Shown here piece after piece: positions 1 through 11,480 of a stretch of DNA of 64,000 nucleotides. A program made the translations under genes and the position numbers. Origin of the DNA: Cyrtodaria siliqua (taxonomy: Eukaryota; Mollusca; Bivalvia; Adapedonta; Hiatellidae); the NCBI GenBank assembly GCA_037043455.1, contig JAWPHD010000001.1, positions 744,001 through 808,000 on the forward strand, written 5' to 3'. The notes beneath the pieces were generated by a model, which did no database searches, was not told the DNA's origin, and worked only from the letters and a program-made list of their open reading frames with translations. Position 1 is the stretch's first letter. Every line of letters begins with the position of its first letter.

Positions 1-978
1 TTTGGATGCGACTTAAAATCGCGAAAGTGCCCAGTGTAATACAGCGAGGATAAATAAACGCTTATACGCACAAGCTTGTGGAGGTGGTACACATGTAAGG
101 TGCAAGGCATAAAACTCTATTCACAAAGACAGGTGTAAGGTCCAACGCCATGAATATATAGAGGACATTTGTTGTTTTGAAATGAATAACATATTTTGTT
201 TTATCGCGTAGTCTAAACACTTTATATTTTCACGAATGCAAAGCATGAGTGGAAATACTGAAGTTTGATCACTTCGAGATGAAAAAAAATCTGTTATTCA
301 CAACAACTTTTCTTTTTATTTATGCTTTATAATCAAGTGTACTGAAATAAAAATTTGACGACGTCATTGGCTTCGTATGCTACAATTGCTGTTTTTAATT
401 CCCTATAACTTCTACACTTCTTAACAGATTTCAATAATCTACGACTCATTGTCTTGATTAAGTTATTTCCAATCCAATTATCTACTTTTATAGCAACTTT
501 CATGAGCTTTCGTAAGGTGGGTGCATGAGCTTTCGCCCTCGGGTTTTCTGGTCGTACCCTAGATTAGTTTTCATTTTAGCTGCAACTACTATGATTGTTC
601 AGTACGATTCTGGATACATCCTGAGATGTTTATTATTTTGTATGTGTTTCTTTAGTTAGTTTCTCTGGATGTGGACTTTATTGTTAGAGATTTCCTTTTG
701 ATGGGATTTAGTTTTGTTTACACTGTCTTGTCTATCTGGGCGCTGAAGACAGGATAATAGCGAGGATTGTGCGCATATAAAATCGATTCAAGCTAACCAG
801 TAGGTCTTATTGCCTACTGACCGTTCCAAGTCGGTAACCCTGTCTTCACCACCTTTTCTGTTGTTTTTTTGTCTCTTTCATTGTAGTTTCAAGTCCGTGT
901 TTGCAGTACAGTGCGGACCTACGATGCCATTGCGTTCGGACGCTGTGGTTTCTATAGGACCCTATATATCATTTTGAC
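1..978 (+). repeat. Left copy of a ~970-bp near-identical direct duplication
   Basis: This segment recurs in the same orientation from 2559 to about 3525 with only scattered single-base differences, for example in an A-run near 288, near 348 and near 364. It is cut off by the window start, so the unit may be longer. It begins inside a SINE-like sequence whose tRNA-like head is visible only in the second copy (about 2446). It then runs through about 400 bp of unclassified AT-rich sequence and ends in a family B retroelement tail. Beyond 978 and 3525 the flanks differ completely. The high identity suggests a recent duplication or two copies of one composite element. Confidence 0.85.
500..978 (+). 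mobile_element. Family B retroelement 3' tail (5'-truncated)
   Basis: This matches the 3' untranslated tails of the family B reverse-transcriptase elements at 34598-35085 (minus) and 52625-53060 (plus). It contains the shared hairpin pair: the first stem lies at 798-819 (CAGTAGG against CCTACTG), directly followed by an ACCG...CGGT hairpin at 820-834. It ends in the conserved motif CCCTATAT(C/A)TCATTT, which abuts a family A tail fragment of opposite orientation. No coding sequence of the RT remains here. Confidence 0.75.
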
Positions 979-989
979 AATTATCTTAC

Positions 990-1085
990 TAATTTAAAGC
1001 GAGCGATCAGTGGCAAAAAAGCCTCACTCTTACCCTTTTTCCACTGCAATAAAACCGGACTGTGCAAATAAAGAAATCTTTAATT
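990..1085 (-). mobile_element. Family A retroelement tail fragment
   Basis: On the minus strand this is a short piece of the family A 3' UTR: the CTGTCC(G)GTTTTATTG...GGTAAGAGTGAGG block joined directly to the GCC...CACTGATCG hairpin region, with the usual intervening GTTTGGTGCACCCTAG block missing. It sits against the 3' end of the family B tail, so B may have inserted into an older A copy. Confidence 0.55.
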
Positions 1086-2184
1086 GCAACTACCACGTGA
1101 TTTGAATATGCATCACGTTTTAAATACCCTATGCGACATTTAGTATAAGCATACGTGTTTTGTATGTGTAGAAATGTATCAAAACAACTTTATATGTAAC
1201 CAAATTCCTGGTGCAAAGGGTATTACACTTTAAGCTATAAAGCTAGTGACATGTGTAAAATACATAACAAATCACTGTCATTAACCTCAACAACTTTATG
1301 CACCATTATCGTCAGTTCTACTGTCGAAATTATTCATTTTGCGAGAAGCCATGTCAAGCAACAATCAGGGGCGGATGCGGTATTTGAGATTAATGAGTCG
1401 CAGGTTTAAAAAACACTGTTGACGATCACATAAAAAACGTCTTTTTACACTATTTTAACTTCTCCGATTTTAGTGGGCAAATCAGCATCTGTCAATTATT
1501 TAAGCACTTTGAAAGCAGAATTTGGTTTAATCGACTTTTAAATATTGTCAGGGGAATGTTTAACTAAATTGTGTTACTCTGAAAGGTTTTCAGCCCTTCT
1601 AGTCAACCGTCACATTCTTCTTTGTTTAAAATTAAACAAATTCCGCAACTACTTTTTCTTCCTGAACACGTTCAGTGACAGAGGAAAATTGATGTACGTA
1701 TGGAAGGCGTCGTGGTCTATTAGTACTAAACTTGGAGTGTAGTCCAGTTGCTATGAACATTGAACCATTTACTCCCCAAATGCATTGAGCGTTAGAAGAA
1801 AAGGTTTTAATGACACACACCAAGCCTGATTAATTTTGAAACTCCAAGCCTCTCGTTATTTGTTCCATATTACTTGCATACTTTTAATATCGTTATTTAT
1901 AAATATTTCAATATTTGAAGGCAATTTGTTTTGCTTATTATTAATTGGTGATTATATTGCACTAAGAACTGGAAATTCATTTGTATCACCTGTTATTTAA
2001 TTATATGTAATAACTTTTTAAGGTCAAAATTAAATATTACGTTAAAACATTTACGCTAATTGTAATTTGTGATAAATATCTAAAAGCGCCACTTAGTGAC
2101 ACGATGTGTTTGAAACCCTATCGTCTAAGTGGATGTCTGCTTCCATCACTACAATTCGATCGTCACATTTAGCCTAAATCATTA
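1086..2184. other. Gene-free AT-rich stretch
   Basis: No protein with recognisable motifs and no convincing repeat was found. The overlapping short open frames around 1545-1823 on both strands are antisense to each other and look like chance. Confidence 0.5.
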
Positions 2185-2400
2185 CGTGGTCCTAGTATTA
2201 ACTTTCGTATCCCATCCAACCCCTTCTCCAAGAATCGAATACGAGATTGGATGGGGTATGAAATAAACTTAATTTCAGCTTAAACAGTTTGCATATTATA
2301 CATGTTATATAAATAAAACATTTAATATGTAATTTTAAACAGGTTATCGCATGTTTTCAGTAACAAATATTTTTAAACGTGTTTCCTTGTCGAAATATCC
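2185..2400 (+). repeat. Dispersed repeat with hairpin, matches 47340-47640
   Basis: The block from the ATTACGTGGTCC motif to the GATATTTCGAC-like motif (here TCGAAATATCC) recurs in inverted orientation at 47340-47640. It contains an imperfect hairpin at about 2209-2263, with arms GTATCCCATCCAA and TTGGATGGGGTAT. In the 47.5-kb copy the same hairpin has 20-bp arms. It is probably a non-autonomous element; its ends were not determined. Confidence 0.6.
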
Positions 2401-2445
2401 CTTAAATCTAAACAATTGTTCTATTAATAAAACGTAAAGTGACAG

Positions 2446-2660
2446 GTGTCGCCGTGGTGTAATGGTTAACCCCTCGGATTAGTATCGATCCGAACCAGGA
2501 CAGAATTTGGATTGATTTCTTGTATAACATGAAGAAAAAATTCACACCTGACCAATCCTTTGGATGCGACTTAAAATCGCGAAAGTGCCCAGTGTAATAC
2601 AGCGAGGATAAATAAACGCTTATACGCACAAGCTTGTGGAGGTGGTACACATGTAAGGTG
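2446..2660 (+). mobile_element. tRNA-derived SINE-like element
   Basis: The sequence starts with a tRNA-like head: TGGTGTAATGGTTAA at 2455-2469 is a good pol III A box. No convincing B box was seen. The following body (GCGAAAGTGCCCAGTGTAATAC and onward) is the same sequence that opens the window, so a second copy lies across the left edge. It is not a functional tRNA gene, because a full cloverleaf cannot be drawn. Confidence 0.5.
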
Positions 2661-3525
2661 CAAGGCATAAAACTCTATTCACAAAGACAGGTGTAAGGTC
2701 CAACGCCATGAATATATAGAGGACATTTGTTGTTTTGAAATGAATAACATATTTTGTTTTATCGCGTAGTCTAAACACTTTATATTTTCACGAATGCAAA
2801 GCATGAGTGGAAATACTGAAGTTTGATCACTTCGAGATGAAATAAAATCTGTTATTCACAACAACTTTTCTTTTTATTTATGCTTTATAATCAAGTGTAC
2901 TGAAATAAATATTTGACGACGTCAGTGGCTTCGTATGCTACAATTGCTGTTTTTAATTCCCTATAACTTCTACACTTCTTAACAGATTTCAATAATCTAC
3001 GACTCATTGTCTTGATTAAGTTATTTCCAATCCAATTATCTACTTTTATAGCAACTTTCATGAGCTTTCGTAAGGTGGGTGCATGAGCTTTCGCCCTCGG
3101 GTTTTCTGGTCGTACCCTAGATTAGTTTTCATTTTAGCTGCAACTACTATGATTGTTCAGTACGATTCTGGATACATCCTGAGATGTTTATTATTTTGTA
3201 TGTGTTTCTTTAGTTAGTTTCTCTGGATGTGGACTTTATTGTTAGATAATTCCTTTTGATGGGATGTAGTTTTGTTAACACTGTCTTGTCTATTTGGGCG
3301 CTAAGACAGGATAATAGTGCGGATTGTGCGCATATACAATCGATTCAAGCTAACCAGTAGGCCTTATTGCCTACTGACCGTTCCAAGTCGGTAACCCTGT
3401 CTTCACCACACTTTCTGTTGTTTTTTGTCTCTTTCATTGTATTATCAAGTCCTTGTTTGCAGTATAGTGCGGACCTACGATGCCATTGCGTTCGGACGTT
3501 TTGGTTTGTATAGGACCCTATATCT
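2559..3525 (+). repeat. Right copy of the ~970-bp direct duplication
   Basis: This is nearly identical to 1-978 in the same orientation. Here the upstream SINE-like head is present. The copy ends at the same family B tail terminus (CCCTATATCTCATTTTT) and then runs into unrelated AT-rich DNA. Small indels distinguish it from the left copy around the GCGCTAAGACAGG segment near 3300. Confidence 0.85.
3060..3525 (+). mobile_element. Family B retroelement 3' tail
   Basis: This is the tail of the family B RT element without coding sequence. The first 3' UTR hairpin is intact at 3355-3376, with arms CAGTAGGC and GCCTACTG around a CTTATT loop, followed at once by ACCGTTCCAAGTCGGT. It ends at CCCTATATCTCATTTTT. 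Confidence 0.75.
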
Positions 3526-5044
3526 CATTTTTCGTAAAAAGGTAGTTTTTGAAAAAGATTACCAACTAACGTTTTCACTCTAGATGACAACAATTCTGAA
3601 ATACTTGAACAGTTTTAAAAACTATAGCTCGTTTACTTAGATAGACCATGTACTGTCGAACAATATATTTTAAGCAATTATTTTCTAAGCAAATAAAAAC
3701 AAATAATAACAAATAAAAAAATGTTTTTGATATTGAAAAAACAAACTAGTTCCGGTAATAAAAAATAAAACTCTAAATTTCACACGTATGAAAAACTACT
3801 TTTATTTCATTGCTAAAATCCACTATTTCACTGCTAAGCATAAAATAAAACATTTTAGTAGGAAACGTTGACGGTTATAATGGGAGTGCATGTGGTTGTA
3901 AGAAAAACGTTTGGGCGTTTACTTACAAATATCTTTATATCTCCGTGACAAATATTGGTCTCAAATTGTTTAAGACTCTGCGACAATCAGTTATTTAAAC
4001 TTTGTTTGTTGATCTTTTCTTTATGCAGCTTCTTTATGCTGGTGCAAATCATTATTTGTAACCAACTTTAATGTATTTAGTTTGTCGAACAACACTCATA
4101 TCCAACGGAGAATCGTACACAGCTTTGTATGTAACGTGTGGTTTAATTTCTGTTGGCGCCTTGAGCTGCGAGCATCCTGTGTGCAAACATGATTTGTTTC
4201 TGGTTAGATTTGTTATCAGATATTGAATCTAATCAGAACATAGTAGATTGTGTAGGCTTAGTTTAATAATGTAACATGTCTGTAAAGTGTTCACATTGAT
4301 TGACACTATGAATCTCAAGGCATTCGAATTCTGTTTTGGAACAATATTTTTTGACAGATATGTATTACGTATGAGATATATGAAATTAATTAATTTCGAA
4401 TTTCATATACGACTGATGAAAAGAGTTATGAAAGATGTTCAATCATTTAACTGAGTTTAAGATGATTTTAACATAAAACCGCAAAAAAAATACAGGCAAA
4501 CGCTAGAGCCAAAATGTCGTGTGACGTCATATAATCATTTTCGTTAGCGCCAAAACGTCATGTGGTTAACAACGTCAGATATCAAAAAGTTCGTGTTCTA
4601 TTTCTTTAAAATAAGGGTGCCAATGTTTACAAAATTACAAACAACTTTGTATACGTCAATTATATGTTATGATCTGTTGATAAATAGTAAGTGTATAAAT
4701 TTCTGATCAGTAAAATGGTTTCAGTTAACACAATTTGCGTTGTGTTATAAATTGAATGCATTGCGTGCCCAACCAATCACAATAATTTCAGGTTGTACTA
4801 CACAAGTGTACATACAGTAGCATATGAAATAAGTGTTCGAGACGGTAAACAATGATGTTATGTGATACATACTACATTTGCATTGATCAAGCGTTTGCTG
4901 ATAATTTATACGGGGATCAAACACTTTCCGTGTTGCTGTTGTTTTCATAATTATGTCGATATCAATATAATGCTATAAACTGTAACAAATGTACCTTGGA
5001 CAATATCCATATGTTTATCTGCGCTTCGAAATGGAGAACATTAT
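3526..5044. other. Gene-free AT-rich stretch with a small hairpin
   Basis: No recognisable gene. A hairpin with arms GATATATGAAATT and AATTTCATATAC lies at about 4374-4409. A CTGATGA followed by GAAA next to it resembles a hammerhead core on paper but has no stem II, so it is not annotated as a ribozyme. Confidence 0.5.
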
Positions 5045-5225
5045 CTTATAGACACCAAAACACACAAACGCAGTGACACCGCATGTCCGCACCGCACCAA
5101 AACCTAAATCGAATAACCATGTTACACGATAAATAGGGCCATACATAACATAAAGAGTGGACAGAGTATCGACTTGAAACGGTAAATGGACAATACGGCT
5201 AACCGGTTTAATGTTGGTGTTAATA
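5045..5225 (-). mobile_element. Degenerate family B-like tail
   Basis: Read on the minus strand, the segment keeps the order of the B tail: the AACCGGTTAGCC block, the degenerate ACCGTTTCAAGTCG hairpin block, then the GGTGCGGTGCGGAC block that corresponds to the GTACAGTGCGGACC motif of better copies. It is strongly diverged and only recognisable by comparison. Confidence 0.45.
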
Positions 5226-6284
5226 ACATTATCTATCAGTATATCATCAACTTTGACAATACTTTGACGATTCTAACATACTAGCAAATGTAGTAAAATG
5301 TCTGAGGGAACATACACAACAAACAACGACTCGAAAAGCTTATGATTTGAAAGCGTATGCGAGAATTGTTTAATTGGGTACATTTAAAATGTTATATTTA
5401 CAAACAATACTAATCTTGAACTAGAGCCAATTCGACGACACGCCATCGCAAATTCCCTCGCGGTTTTCAAACATGTCAATATGGTAAATTATTTTACACC
5501 CTGTTGAATTAATATCCAACTCTAGGGGTTACACAGTTTGTGTCGACTGTTCTTTAATGCTCCGAACACAAGTAGTACTATATATATCATTCTCTATGAA
5601 TAACACTGTAAATTAATACATTACAATAATGTGGACAAGTGTGCATGATATGTCCTTTTCTTTTATTTAGACATCAACTTGCAATATGTCTACCATTTTA
5701 TCGCAGCTCGCTATGTAATCCCATGTAAATGACAAGAGAGAAAAGTAGCAGATTCAGTTATAATGAGACAGGAGAGACACTATGATGTGCAACACCTCTG
5801 ATGCCCAAAAGCACCGACTTAAACGGTTCTACTTTAAAGTTACACATATTGCGATTTATTTGGCTTTGCTGCTAAGAATGTGTTGTTTTGCTTAAGGTGG
5901 AGCCAAACAGGTGTACATTGTCACAACGGTTTTCTTAATTGTCTATACATACCCTTAACATATATTGACTCTGGATATGGACGCTAGATGGAATATGTTG
6001 ACATGTACATGAACAACCCATCTCTCTTCACGTATCTTCAAAGCATCTTGTCATTTTCTTAGATTACAAGTAAAATAAGGAAACAGAAATCTACTGTTGT
6101 TTAAATCAAGTAAGCAATTATATTCTTAAATCTGTTTACATGTTCATCAATACGTACGAGCATGGTGACTACTACAAGACGAGACGATTTACGAATACAG
6201 AAAGTGTAGTTTATTGTGTGCATGTTTTATGTTTAGTGTTTCAGTAACAAGCACAATCTGTCGTTTGCACATATAAACTTAGTT
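5226..6284. other. Gene-free stretch
   Basis: No supported gene, RNA or repeat was found here. Confidence 0.45.
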
Positions 6285-6480
6285 TAAAACCCCAGAGGCA
6301 TATTTTGCCACTGACCGTTCCAAGGCGGTAGCCCTATTGTCAACCCGTTTATGTCTGTGATGTCGTATCGTGCTTTTTATTCATCGTCGTCATTATAGTT
6401 TCTTTCTACACGTGTTTTTGTTGATTGTTGTCCTTAAATGCTACATTTGATGTTCGGCTTTTATATCTACTTTTAGTATT
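6285..6480 (+). mobile_element. Family A retroelement 3' terminal tail
   Basis: This is the last ~195 bp of the family A 3' UTR. It has a TTTAAAACCCC block, the first hairpin (CAGAGGC against GCCACTG, one mismatch), the ACCGTTCCAAGGCGGT hairpin, the CCCTATTGTCAACC motif, and the terminal TTTTATATCTACTTTTA that ends A copies. There is no coding part, so it is a strongly 5'-truncated insertion. Confidence 0.75.
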
Positions 6481-6599
6481 GGTTTAAAGAAATCGTTAAC
6501 CTATTAATGGTTGAGTAAAGATATGTTTTGCTTATGTACTGTTACTTTCCGAGACCGTTTTCAAAACAAATGCAGTACTGAAATGGTGTACTACTAGGT

Positions 6600-7240
6600 G
6601 TACTTCCAATATGGAAACCTGCCAATCGTGAACGCTCGGCCTATCCCGTCATTCTTCGGGATCCCGCCTCGTGTGTATCACGGCGCTTCGGTATGTTCAA
6701 AATATTGACATTCTGTTAGCCGGAAGGCAACGGCACAGAAAATAGTGCACTGTTGCAATGTAAACAATGGCCGCTAGCCACACGTGTTGAACTATTGATG
6801 GAGCAATCGGCTGAATAAACATTGCAACATTTGGATGATTACTTTGATTTTGAATGCATATTTGTTTTGGCGGTTTTGGCGGGAATCTAAGGCGCGAGGA
6901 CATAACTAATATGGATACCTGTGTATTACATCCGAGTACTGCTGCAAAGCAGAGTACGAGATGTTGCGAATGGGAAACCTGCGTATTACATTCGAGTCTA
7001 GACTGGTCCCCGGTCGTCCTTGACACTTCACGTTTTACTGTTCGTCGCCAAATAGTTACGATTGGGCACCAGTCTAATTCGAGTCATGCTGCGAAGCTGT
7101 GTACGAGATGTTGGGAATGGGCTATATTCGTTCCAAACGCAGTTAACTCACATCTCTGTTTGGTATCCGGCCTATCTCTATTAACGTTGGATCTAGTCCA
7201 TCCGGTTGGCCGGTTACCAGATTTCATAGTGTGATGTCAT
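6600..7240 (+). repeat. Degenerate short tandem repeats
   Basis: Blocks of roughly 60 bp recur loosely between about 6905 and 7125: ATGGATACCTGTGTATTACAT, then ATGGGAAACCTGCGTATTACAT, and two copies of the TGCTGC-AAG...GTACGAGATGTTG block. The open frames on both strands here (for example 6854-7234) simply read through these repeats and are not called as genes. An ATCCCG...CGGGAT hairpin lies near 6640-6665. Confidence 0.4.
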
Positions 7241-7900
7241 TAGGTAAACAACCGTCTGGCAATTTATAAAATAATGTTGATTATTACCAGTTGAGAGTCA
7301 TGGTAACAGTATTTCTACCTAAACTTTAAAAGCTACTGCAGTATCGATAATCTAAAATACAATGTTTAAATGAAAACGCATCGCACTTTAGTGATATAGA
7401 ATATTATTCTCTTTATTTCCTCTTTGCAGAGATAAATTGAAGCAACAAGGCCTGAAACACAGATTAAAATGCACATGTTATACTTCATATTGACTAACCG
7501 ATTATAACTGATGATTGATCGGTTACATCCAATCAATGGTAACCAATTATCCATTGTAAGTTTCAACCGATTGCCCATCACTAATAACTGGCAGATGAAT
7601 GATATCATTTGGATCTTGATACCTCATTTTTGCAGCTTATAAGCACAATTTTGAAAAATAAATATACGCGTCTAATTTCGAATACTTTTCAGTATACGGA
7701 GCTAATTGCTTAATCTGGTGTGCCTGAATAGAAAATGGCTATTCTGTGGTCTAAACTGAATACACTGATGATATTTTATCTTTCTTTCACTATTTATGAT
7801 TTTATCATTACCAAACTCTCAAGGCACATTATTATTGATACTTTAATAACAGGTAAATAATGTGTATTTAAGAATTGATTCACTAATTTTCGGTATTCCT
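7241..7900. other. Gene-free stretch
   Basis: AT-rich, no supported feature. Confidence 0.45.
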
Positions 7901-7907
7901 GGCGTTT

Positions 7908-8014
7908 TAAAGACGGTAGTGGTTGGCAAATTTACCACAATCGCAAAGTGAATGGAAAATTTACCATGAAGCTATATATAGTAAAGTTGCCATTCACTAC
8001 CACCGTTCAAACCG
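7908..8014. repeat. Imperfect inverted repeat
   Basis: The arms GACGGTAGTGGTTGGCAAATTTAC and its imperfect complement (GTAAAGTTGCCATTCACTACCACCGTTC) face each other across about 50 bp. It is probably a decayed palindromic MITE. Confidence 0.5.
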
Positions 8015-8177
8015 CGATATTTACATTTTTATTGCATTGACCTTAAATGAAACACATGTATGTGCTCCATTTAAATTCCCAATGAAATAACACTTTTACA
8101 TTTTGGGCAGAGCTAAAGCAAACAAGGTATAGTTTATTCGTTTGATTAACTTGAGAACTGTCACCAAAGTACATAAA

Positions 8178-8334
8178 AGGATTAAATTCAATATTTCGAT
8201 ATTTTTACGGGTTATGAAAAACATAAGCTAGTTTAAATTTAGTGAGATGTGTTTCGGACTTCACACTATTTAAACTAGCCTAATATTTTGCATAGCCTGT
8301 CGAAAGATCTCAATATTGAAATAAATCCTTAAAA
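8178..8334. mobile_element. Palindromic MITE-like element
   Basis: An imperfect inverted repeat of about 157 bp. The outer arms are GGATTAAATTCAATATT and AATATTGAAATAAATCC. The inner arms AAGCTAGTTTAAATTTAGTG and CACTATTTAAACTAGCC flank a short centre. The foldback extends nearly end to end. There is no coding capacity. Confidence 0.65.
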
Positions 8335-8539
8335 CATCAATTCTTCAATGGATTGATCTAGTTTTTCATTTCCCTGACTCCAGTACATGCTTGTTAACAT
8401 CGCTCTGCCAGGAAATGTTTTCCTTTTTGCAGTGTTAAACAGTAGCTTCTTCAACATATATTTTTAATGGCGTATCAACACGTTATCTAAGGTTAATTAG
8501 AGCCGCCCCAGATAGAGGAGAAGGATATATAGGAATCAT

Positions 8540-8800
8540 ATAACCTCAATACACAGGACTGCTCACTTTATGCCGGGATAGTAAAGAGGCTTCTTCTAAA
8601 ACTTTGTCGTCTCTCACAGCTACGGGTTTGAATCCCACTGTAAGCCTGACTTGTCAAGTGAAAAAGTGTCGATAATCACGCACGGCTTGAGGTATATACA
8701 GTACTCAGGTTCTACCCGAGAAAAAATGGGTCGGCTTCTACCACAAAAAAATAGACCGTCATATATAGCCTAACATGTGCTAAAATGACATAAACGTAAC
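8540..8800 (+). mobile_element. tRNA-derived SINE, copy 1
   Basis: A pol III B box (GGGTTTGAATCCCAC, about 8624-8638) is followed by a body ending in a block shared with the element at 9636-9850: CTTCTACCAC(A)n...GACCGTCAT(A/T)(C/T)ATAGCCTAA. The A-box region is degenerate. The two copies are about 1.1 kb apart in the same orientation. Confidence 0.6.
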
Positions 8801-8864
8801 ACAACATTCAAACAGTTCATGTCCACATCAAAAAAGACAAAGCTAAGAAATTAAACGCTTTTCC

Positions 8865-9215
8865 ATGGGCACATTGAAACACTCAGTGGTGCAAGTAAGA
8901 TCTCTAGATTCAAAGTCTACCATGCTGTGTCACAACCGTTTCAGAAATAAAGACATTTATACAAATGCTATCAATATCAATGCAATCGGTTATAAAACTG
9001 TGTTTGAAATATGTGGGTTTTTTGTTGTTGTTTTTAATATCTTTTATATTTTTCAGTGCATTTCTGCCTTAAGATGCACCCTTAGATGTCCTGAATGTTC
9101 AAGAATGTCCAAGAAAAGAATATTGTATGCGTCAGTCTTCCATTGTTTGTGGTTGTTTATTTCAGTTCTGCTTTATGTAGGACTCAGCATTAATAACCTG
9201 CAATGGATGGCTTGA
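8865..9215 (+). CDS. Orphan 116-aa open frame, unrecognised
   Basis: This open frame lies between two SINE copies. Its middle third is hydrophobic and could form one or two membrane segments (about residues 46-66 and 89-110). There is a CTLRCPECSRMSKKR stretch in between. I do not recognise the protein. There is no supporting promoter, splice pattern or repeated occurrence in the window, so it may be chance or an isolated exon. Confidence 0.15.
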   Translation: MGTLKHSVVQVRSLDSKSTMLCHNRFRNKDIYTNAININAIGYKTVFEICGFFVVVFNIFYIFQCISALRCTLRCPECSRMSKKRILYASVFHCLWLFISVLLYVGLSINNLQWMA

Positions 9216-9635
9216 ACTTGCAACCGAACTAAAAAGGACTGGATGTACATGTACCATTAATGAGTCGCAGTTATCTGTGGTTGATGAATACAATAGTGGG
9301 AATAAGTGATGTATCAAACAATCAATTGTGGCCAACGATCAGTTATTTAGTAATTGATATTAAAATATTACATTCCACAAGAGATCATTGCAAAAAATAG
9401 AATTCTATTATCGCTAAAAACAAAAACAAAACATACAAGCTACTTAGTCAAGCATCAGTCGGATTACCACTATCTCAAAATAGTACAAAATAAACTCCTT
9501 TTTTATATACAAAGAAAGTTACATTTGTTCGCGTACAATGCAGAGACGGGGAAGCGAACCCGAGCTGCATTCGTCTAGTGACATGGTGAGAAGTGAGTGA
9601 GTTCAAGTACGCTACCCAGACATGATTTGATATTT

Positions 9636-9850
9636 TGTAGTGTATCCGTGGTTGAGAGGGTAAAGACGCTGCATTGGAAACCATCTCAACGCTGCGGGTT
9701 CGAATCCCACTTGGAGCTCGACTTGTAAGTGTGGATTCTTATGGACGATGGGAAGTACATGTTCTAGCAAGGAATAAGTGAGTTTTCTGCTTCCACCACT
9801 AAAAAATGTTGACCGTCATTCATAGCCTAAAATGATGTTACACGCCAAAC
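9636..9850 (+). mobile_element. tRNA-derived SINE, copy 2
   Basis: The head is clearly tRNA-like: CCGTGGTTGAGAGGGTAAAG (A box, about 9646-9665) and GGGTTCGAATCCCAC (B box, about 9696-9710). The body after it shares the CTTCCACCACTAAAAAATG and GACCGTCATTCATAGCC blocks with 8540-8800. The tRNA part departs from a working cloverleaf, so this is a SINE head rather than a tRNA gene. Confidence 0.7.
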
Positions 9851-11279
9851 AAACAAAAACGAGTTTTATTTCAATTGCCCTTAAGAAAAATGTTCTTGTC
9901 CAGTCCATGTGGTAAGTAGCATACACATCTATGGGTCCTTTATTCGAGGTCATGCAGTTTTCATGTCGTCATACTCCTAAACCCCTTCTTCTTCTTCCGA
10001 GTAAAGAGCTAGGATCTTCATAGATCATAATTAGCTCTTAAAATAATGAGACGCAACCTAATTTGCCTATGTGTTTTTAATTGACCGTGTGTTCCACATT
10101 AAAGTAATGTCAGTGTGAATACTGATGTACTTTTGGTTTCATTCCAATAAGCTATCCAACAATTTCAGATAATGAGATGAAACTGTTACCCTGTCATTAA
10201 TATACTGGGCGTGAACATCACTTAATTTCAAGGTCAATCATCTTGTGCAAGACATTTTCCTTAGCTTTGTCCGTCTGACAGTAAGAGTAGGGCAGGTTTT
10301 CATGATTATTTTTATTCTTCACCTCTCATTGAGGTGGCCCTAATAACCAGAATGTGCTGATGGTTGTTTTCATTTGCATTCCAGTGTTTTTTTAATGAGT
10401 TGAGCTCGCTATGCCTTATTCATATTATCAGAAAGGTGTACTTGATATATTAAAATTAATATATACAACATTGTAAATTGAGTAAGGGTGGGGATATCGG
10501 TTTTAATTAACTATTAATTTGTAAAGGTTTACTGGCATATTCTGATACTTTGAGCTATGCGTGCGTTGCTGAAGCTTGCAAAACAGGTTAAAGAATCCAT
10601 GAAAATTATTCCGCGAGATTCTGATGAATTCTAGTTTGTTATTATATTTGATTGATTAGTTTCATATAATTGATAATTCTTAATGTTTACTTTATTAGCA
10701 AAAGTGTAAACCATGCCTGCATAATGACATGTCGGAGGTGCTTAATGTAAAATATCATTTTTGAGATATTAGCAAAAAGCTTATAGATGGTCTTAAATAG
10801 CACACAGAATCAATGACAGCAACATTTTTTTGACATAATATAGTCATCTCAAACCCACTCCTAAACTTATGTTCATTAACATATATTTAAAAACAGCAAC
10901 GGTTAGATAACATTATAGAAATGTGTTCAACAAATTGAGTATGTTTTAAAATAAGACGCCTGTGTAAATAATATACTTTGATTTAATTATGACAAATTAT
11001 TTCACGGTGTAGTTACTTTTCCCCGATGATAGTTAATGCATATTACCTAGTTGTTAGCCACTTGCTAGACATCTGAAGAGAATACGGGTCTTCAAACATG
11101 TGGCTGATGTAAATATATCAACCTTAAGTCTTATTTATGTTTCTCCTAAGGCATGCGTGCATTAGGGTACAGTCAACGACTCGCGCTTGGTGCAGACAAT
11201 TTTGTTTTGTAGTTTTACGATCAATGGTATTTAAGAGTTAAAGTAAAATCGTTGCTGTTTTCCCTTTCTTTATATCGTC
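9851..11279. other. Gene-free stretch
   Basis: AT-rich. No supported gene or repeat seen. Confidence 0.45.
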
Positions 11280-11480
11280 TGACCACAGCAATCAAACGCA
11301 ATGGCGCCGTAGGTTCACACTGCACCACAATCCGAAATATGAGCATATACAATAATATCAATGAATAGAACAATACGTAACATAAATATTAGTGAAGACA
11401 TGGTTACCTACTTCGAACGGTCAGTAAGCAATAAGGCCTACAGGTTTACTTAAATCGATTTTCTGTGACGATATACCCTT
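11280..11480 (-). mobile_element. Degenerate family B-like tail
   Basis: On the minus strand the order is CTGTAGGCCTTATTGCTTACTG (first hairpin, one mismatch), ACCGTTCGAAGTAGGT (second hairpin, decayed), then the GTGCAGTGTGAACCTACGGCGCCATTGCG block that matches the end of better B tails. It is an old, truncated copy. Confidence 0.6.

Noticed and set aside
4405..4440. CTGATGA followed by GAAA, a possible hammerhead ribozyme core (expected in some Penelope-like elements)
   Set aside because: No stem II can be drawn between the two motifs and no flanking stems I or III pair. It is also not linked to a family A or B copy.
9640..9720. A tRNA gene with good A and B boxes
   Set aside because: The cloverleaf is not completable and the downstream body is shared with the element at 8540-8800, so it is a SINE.
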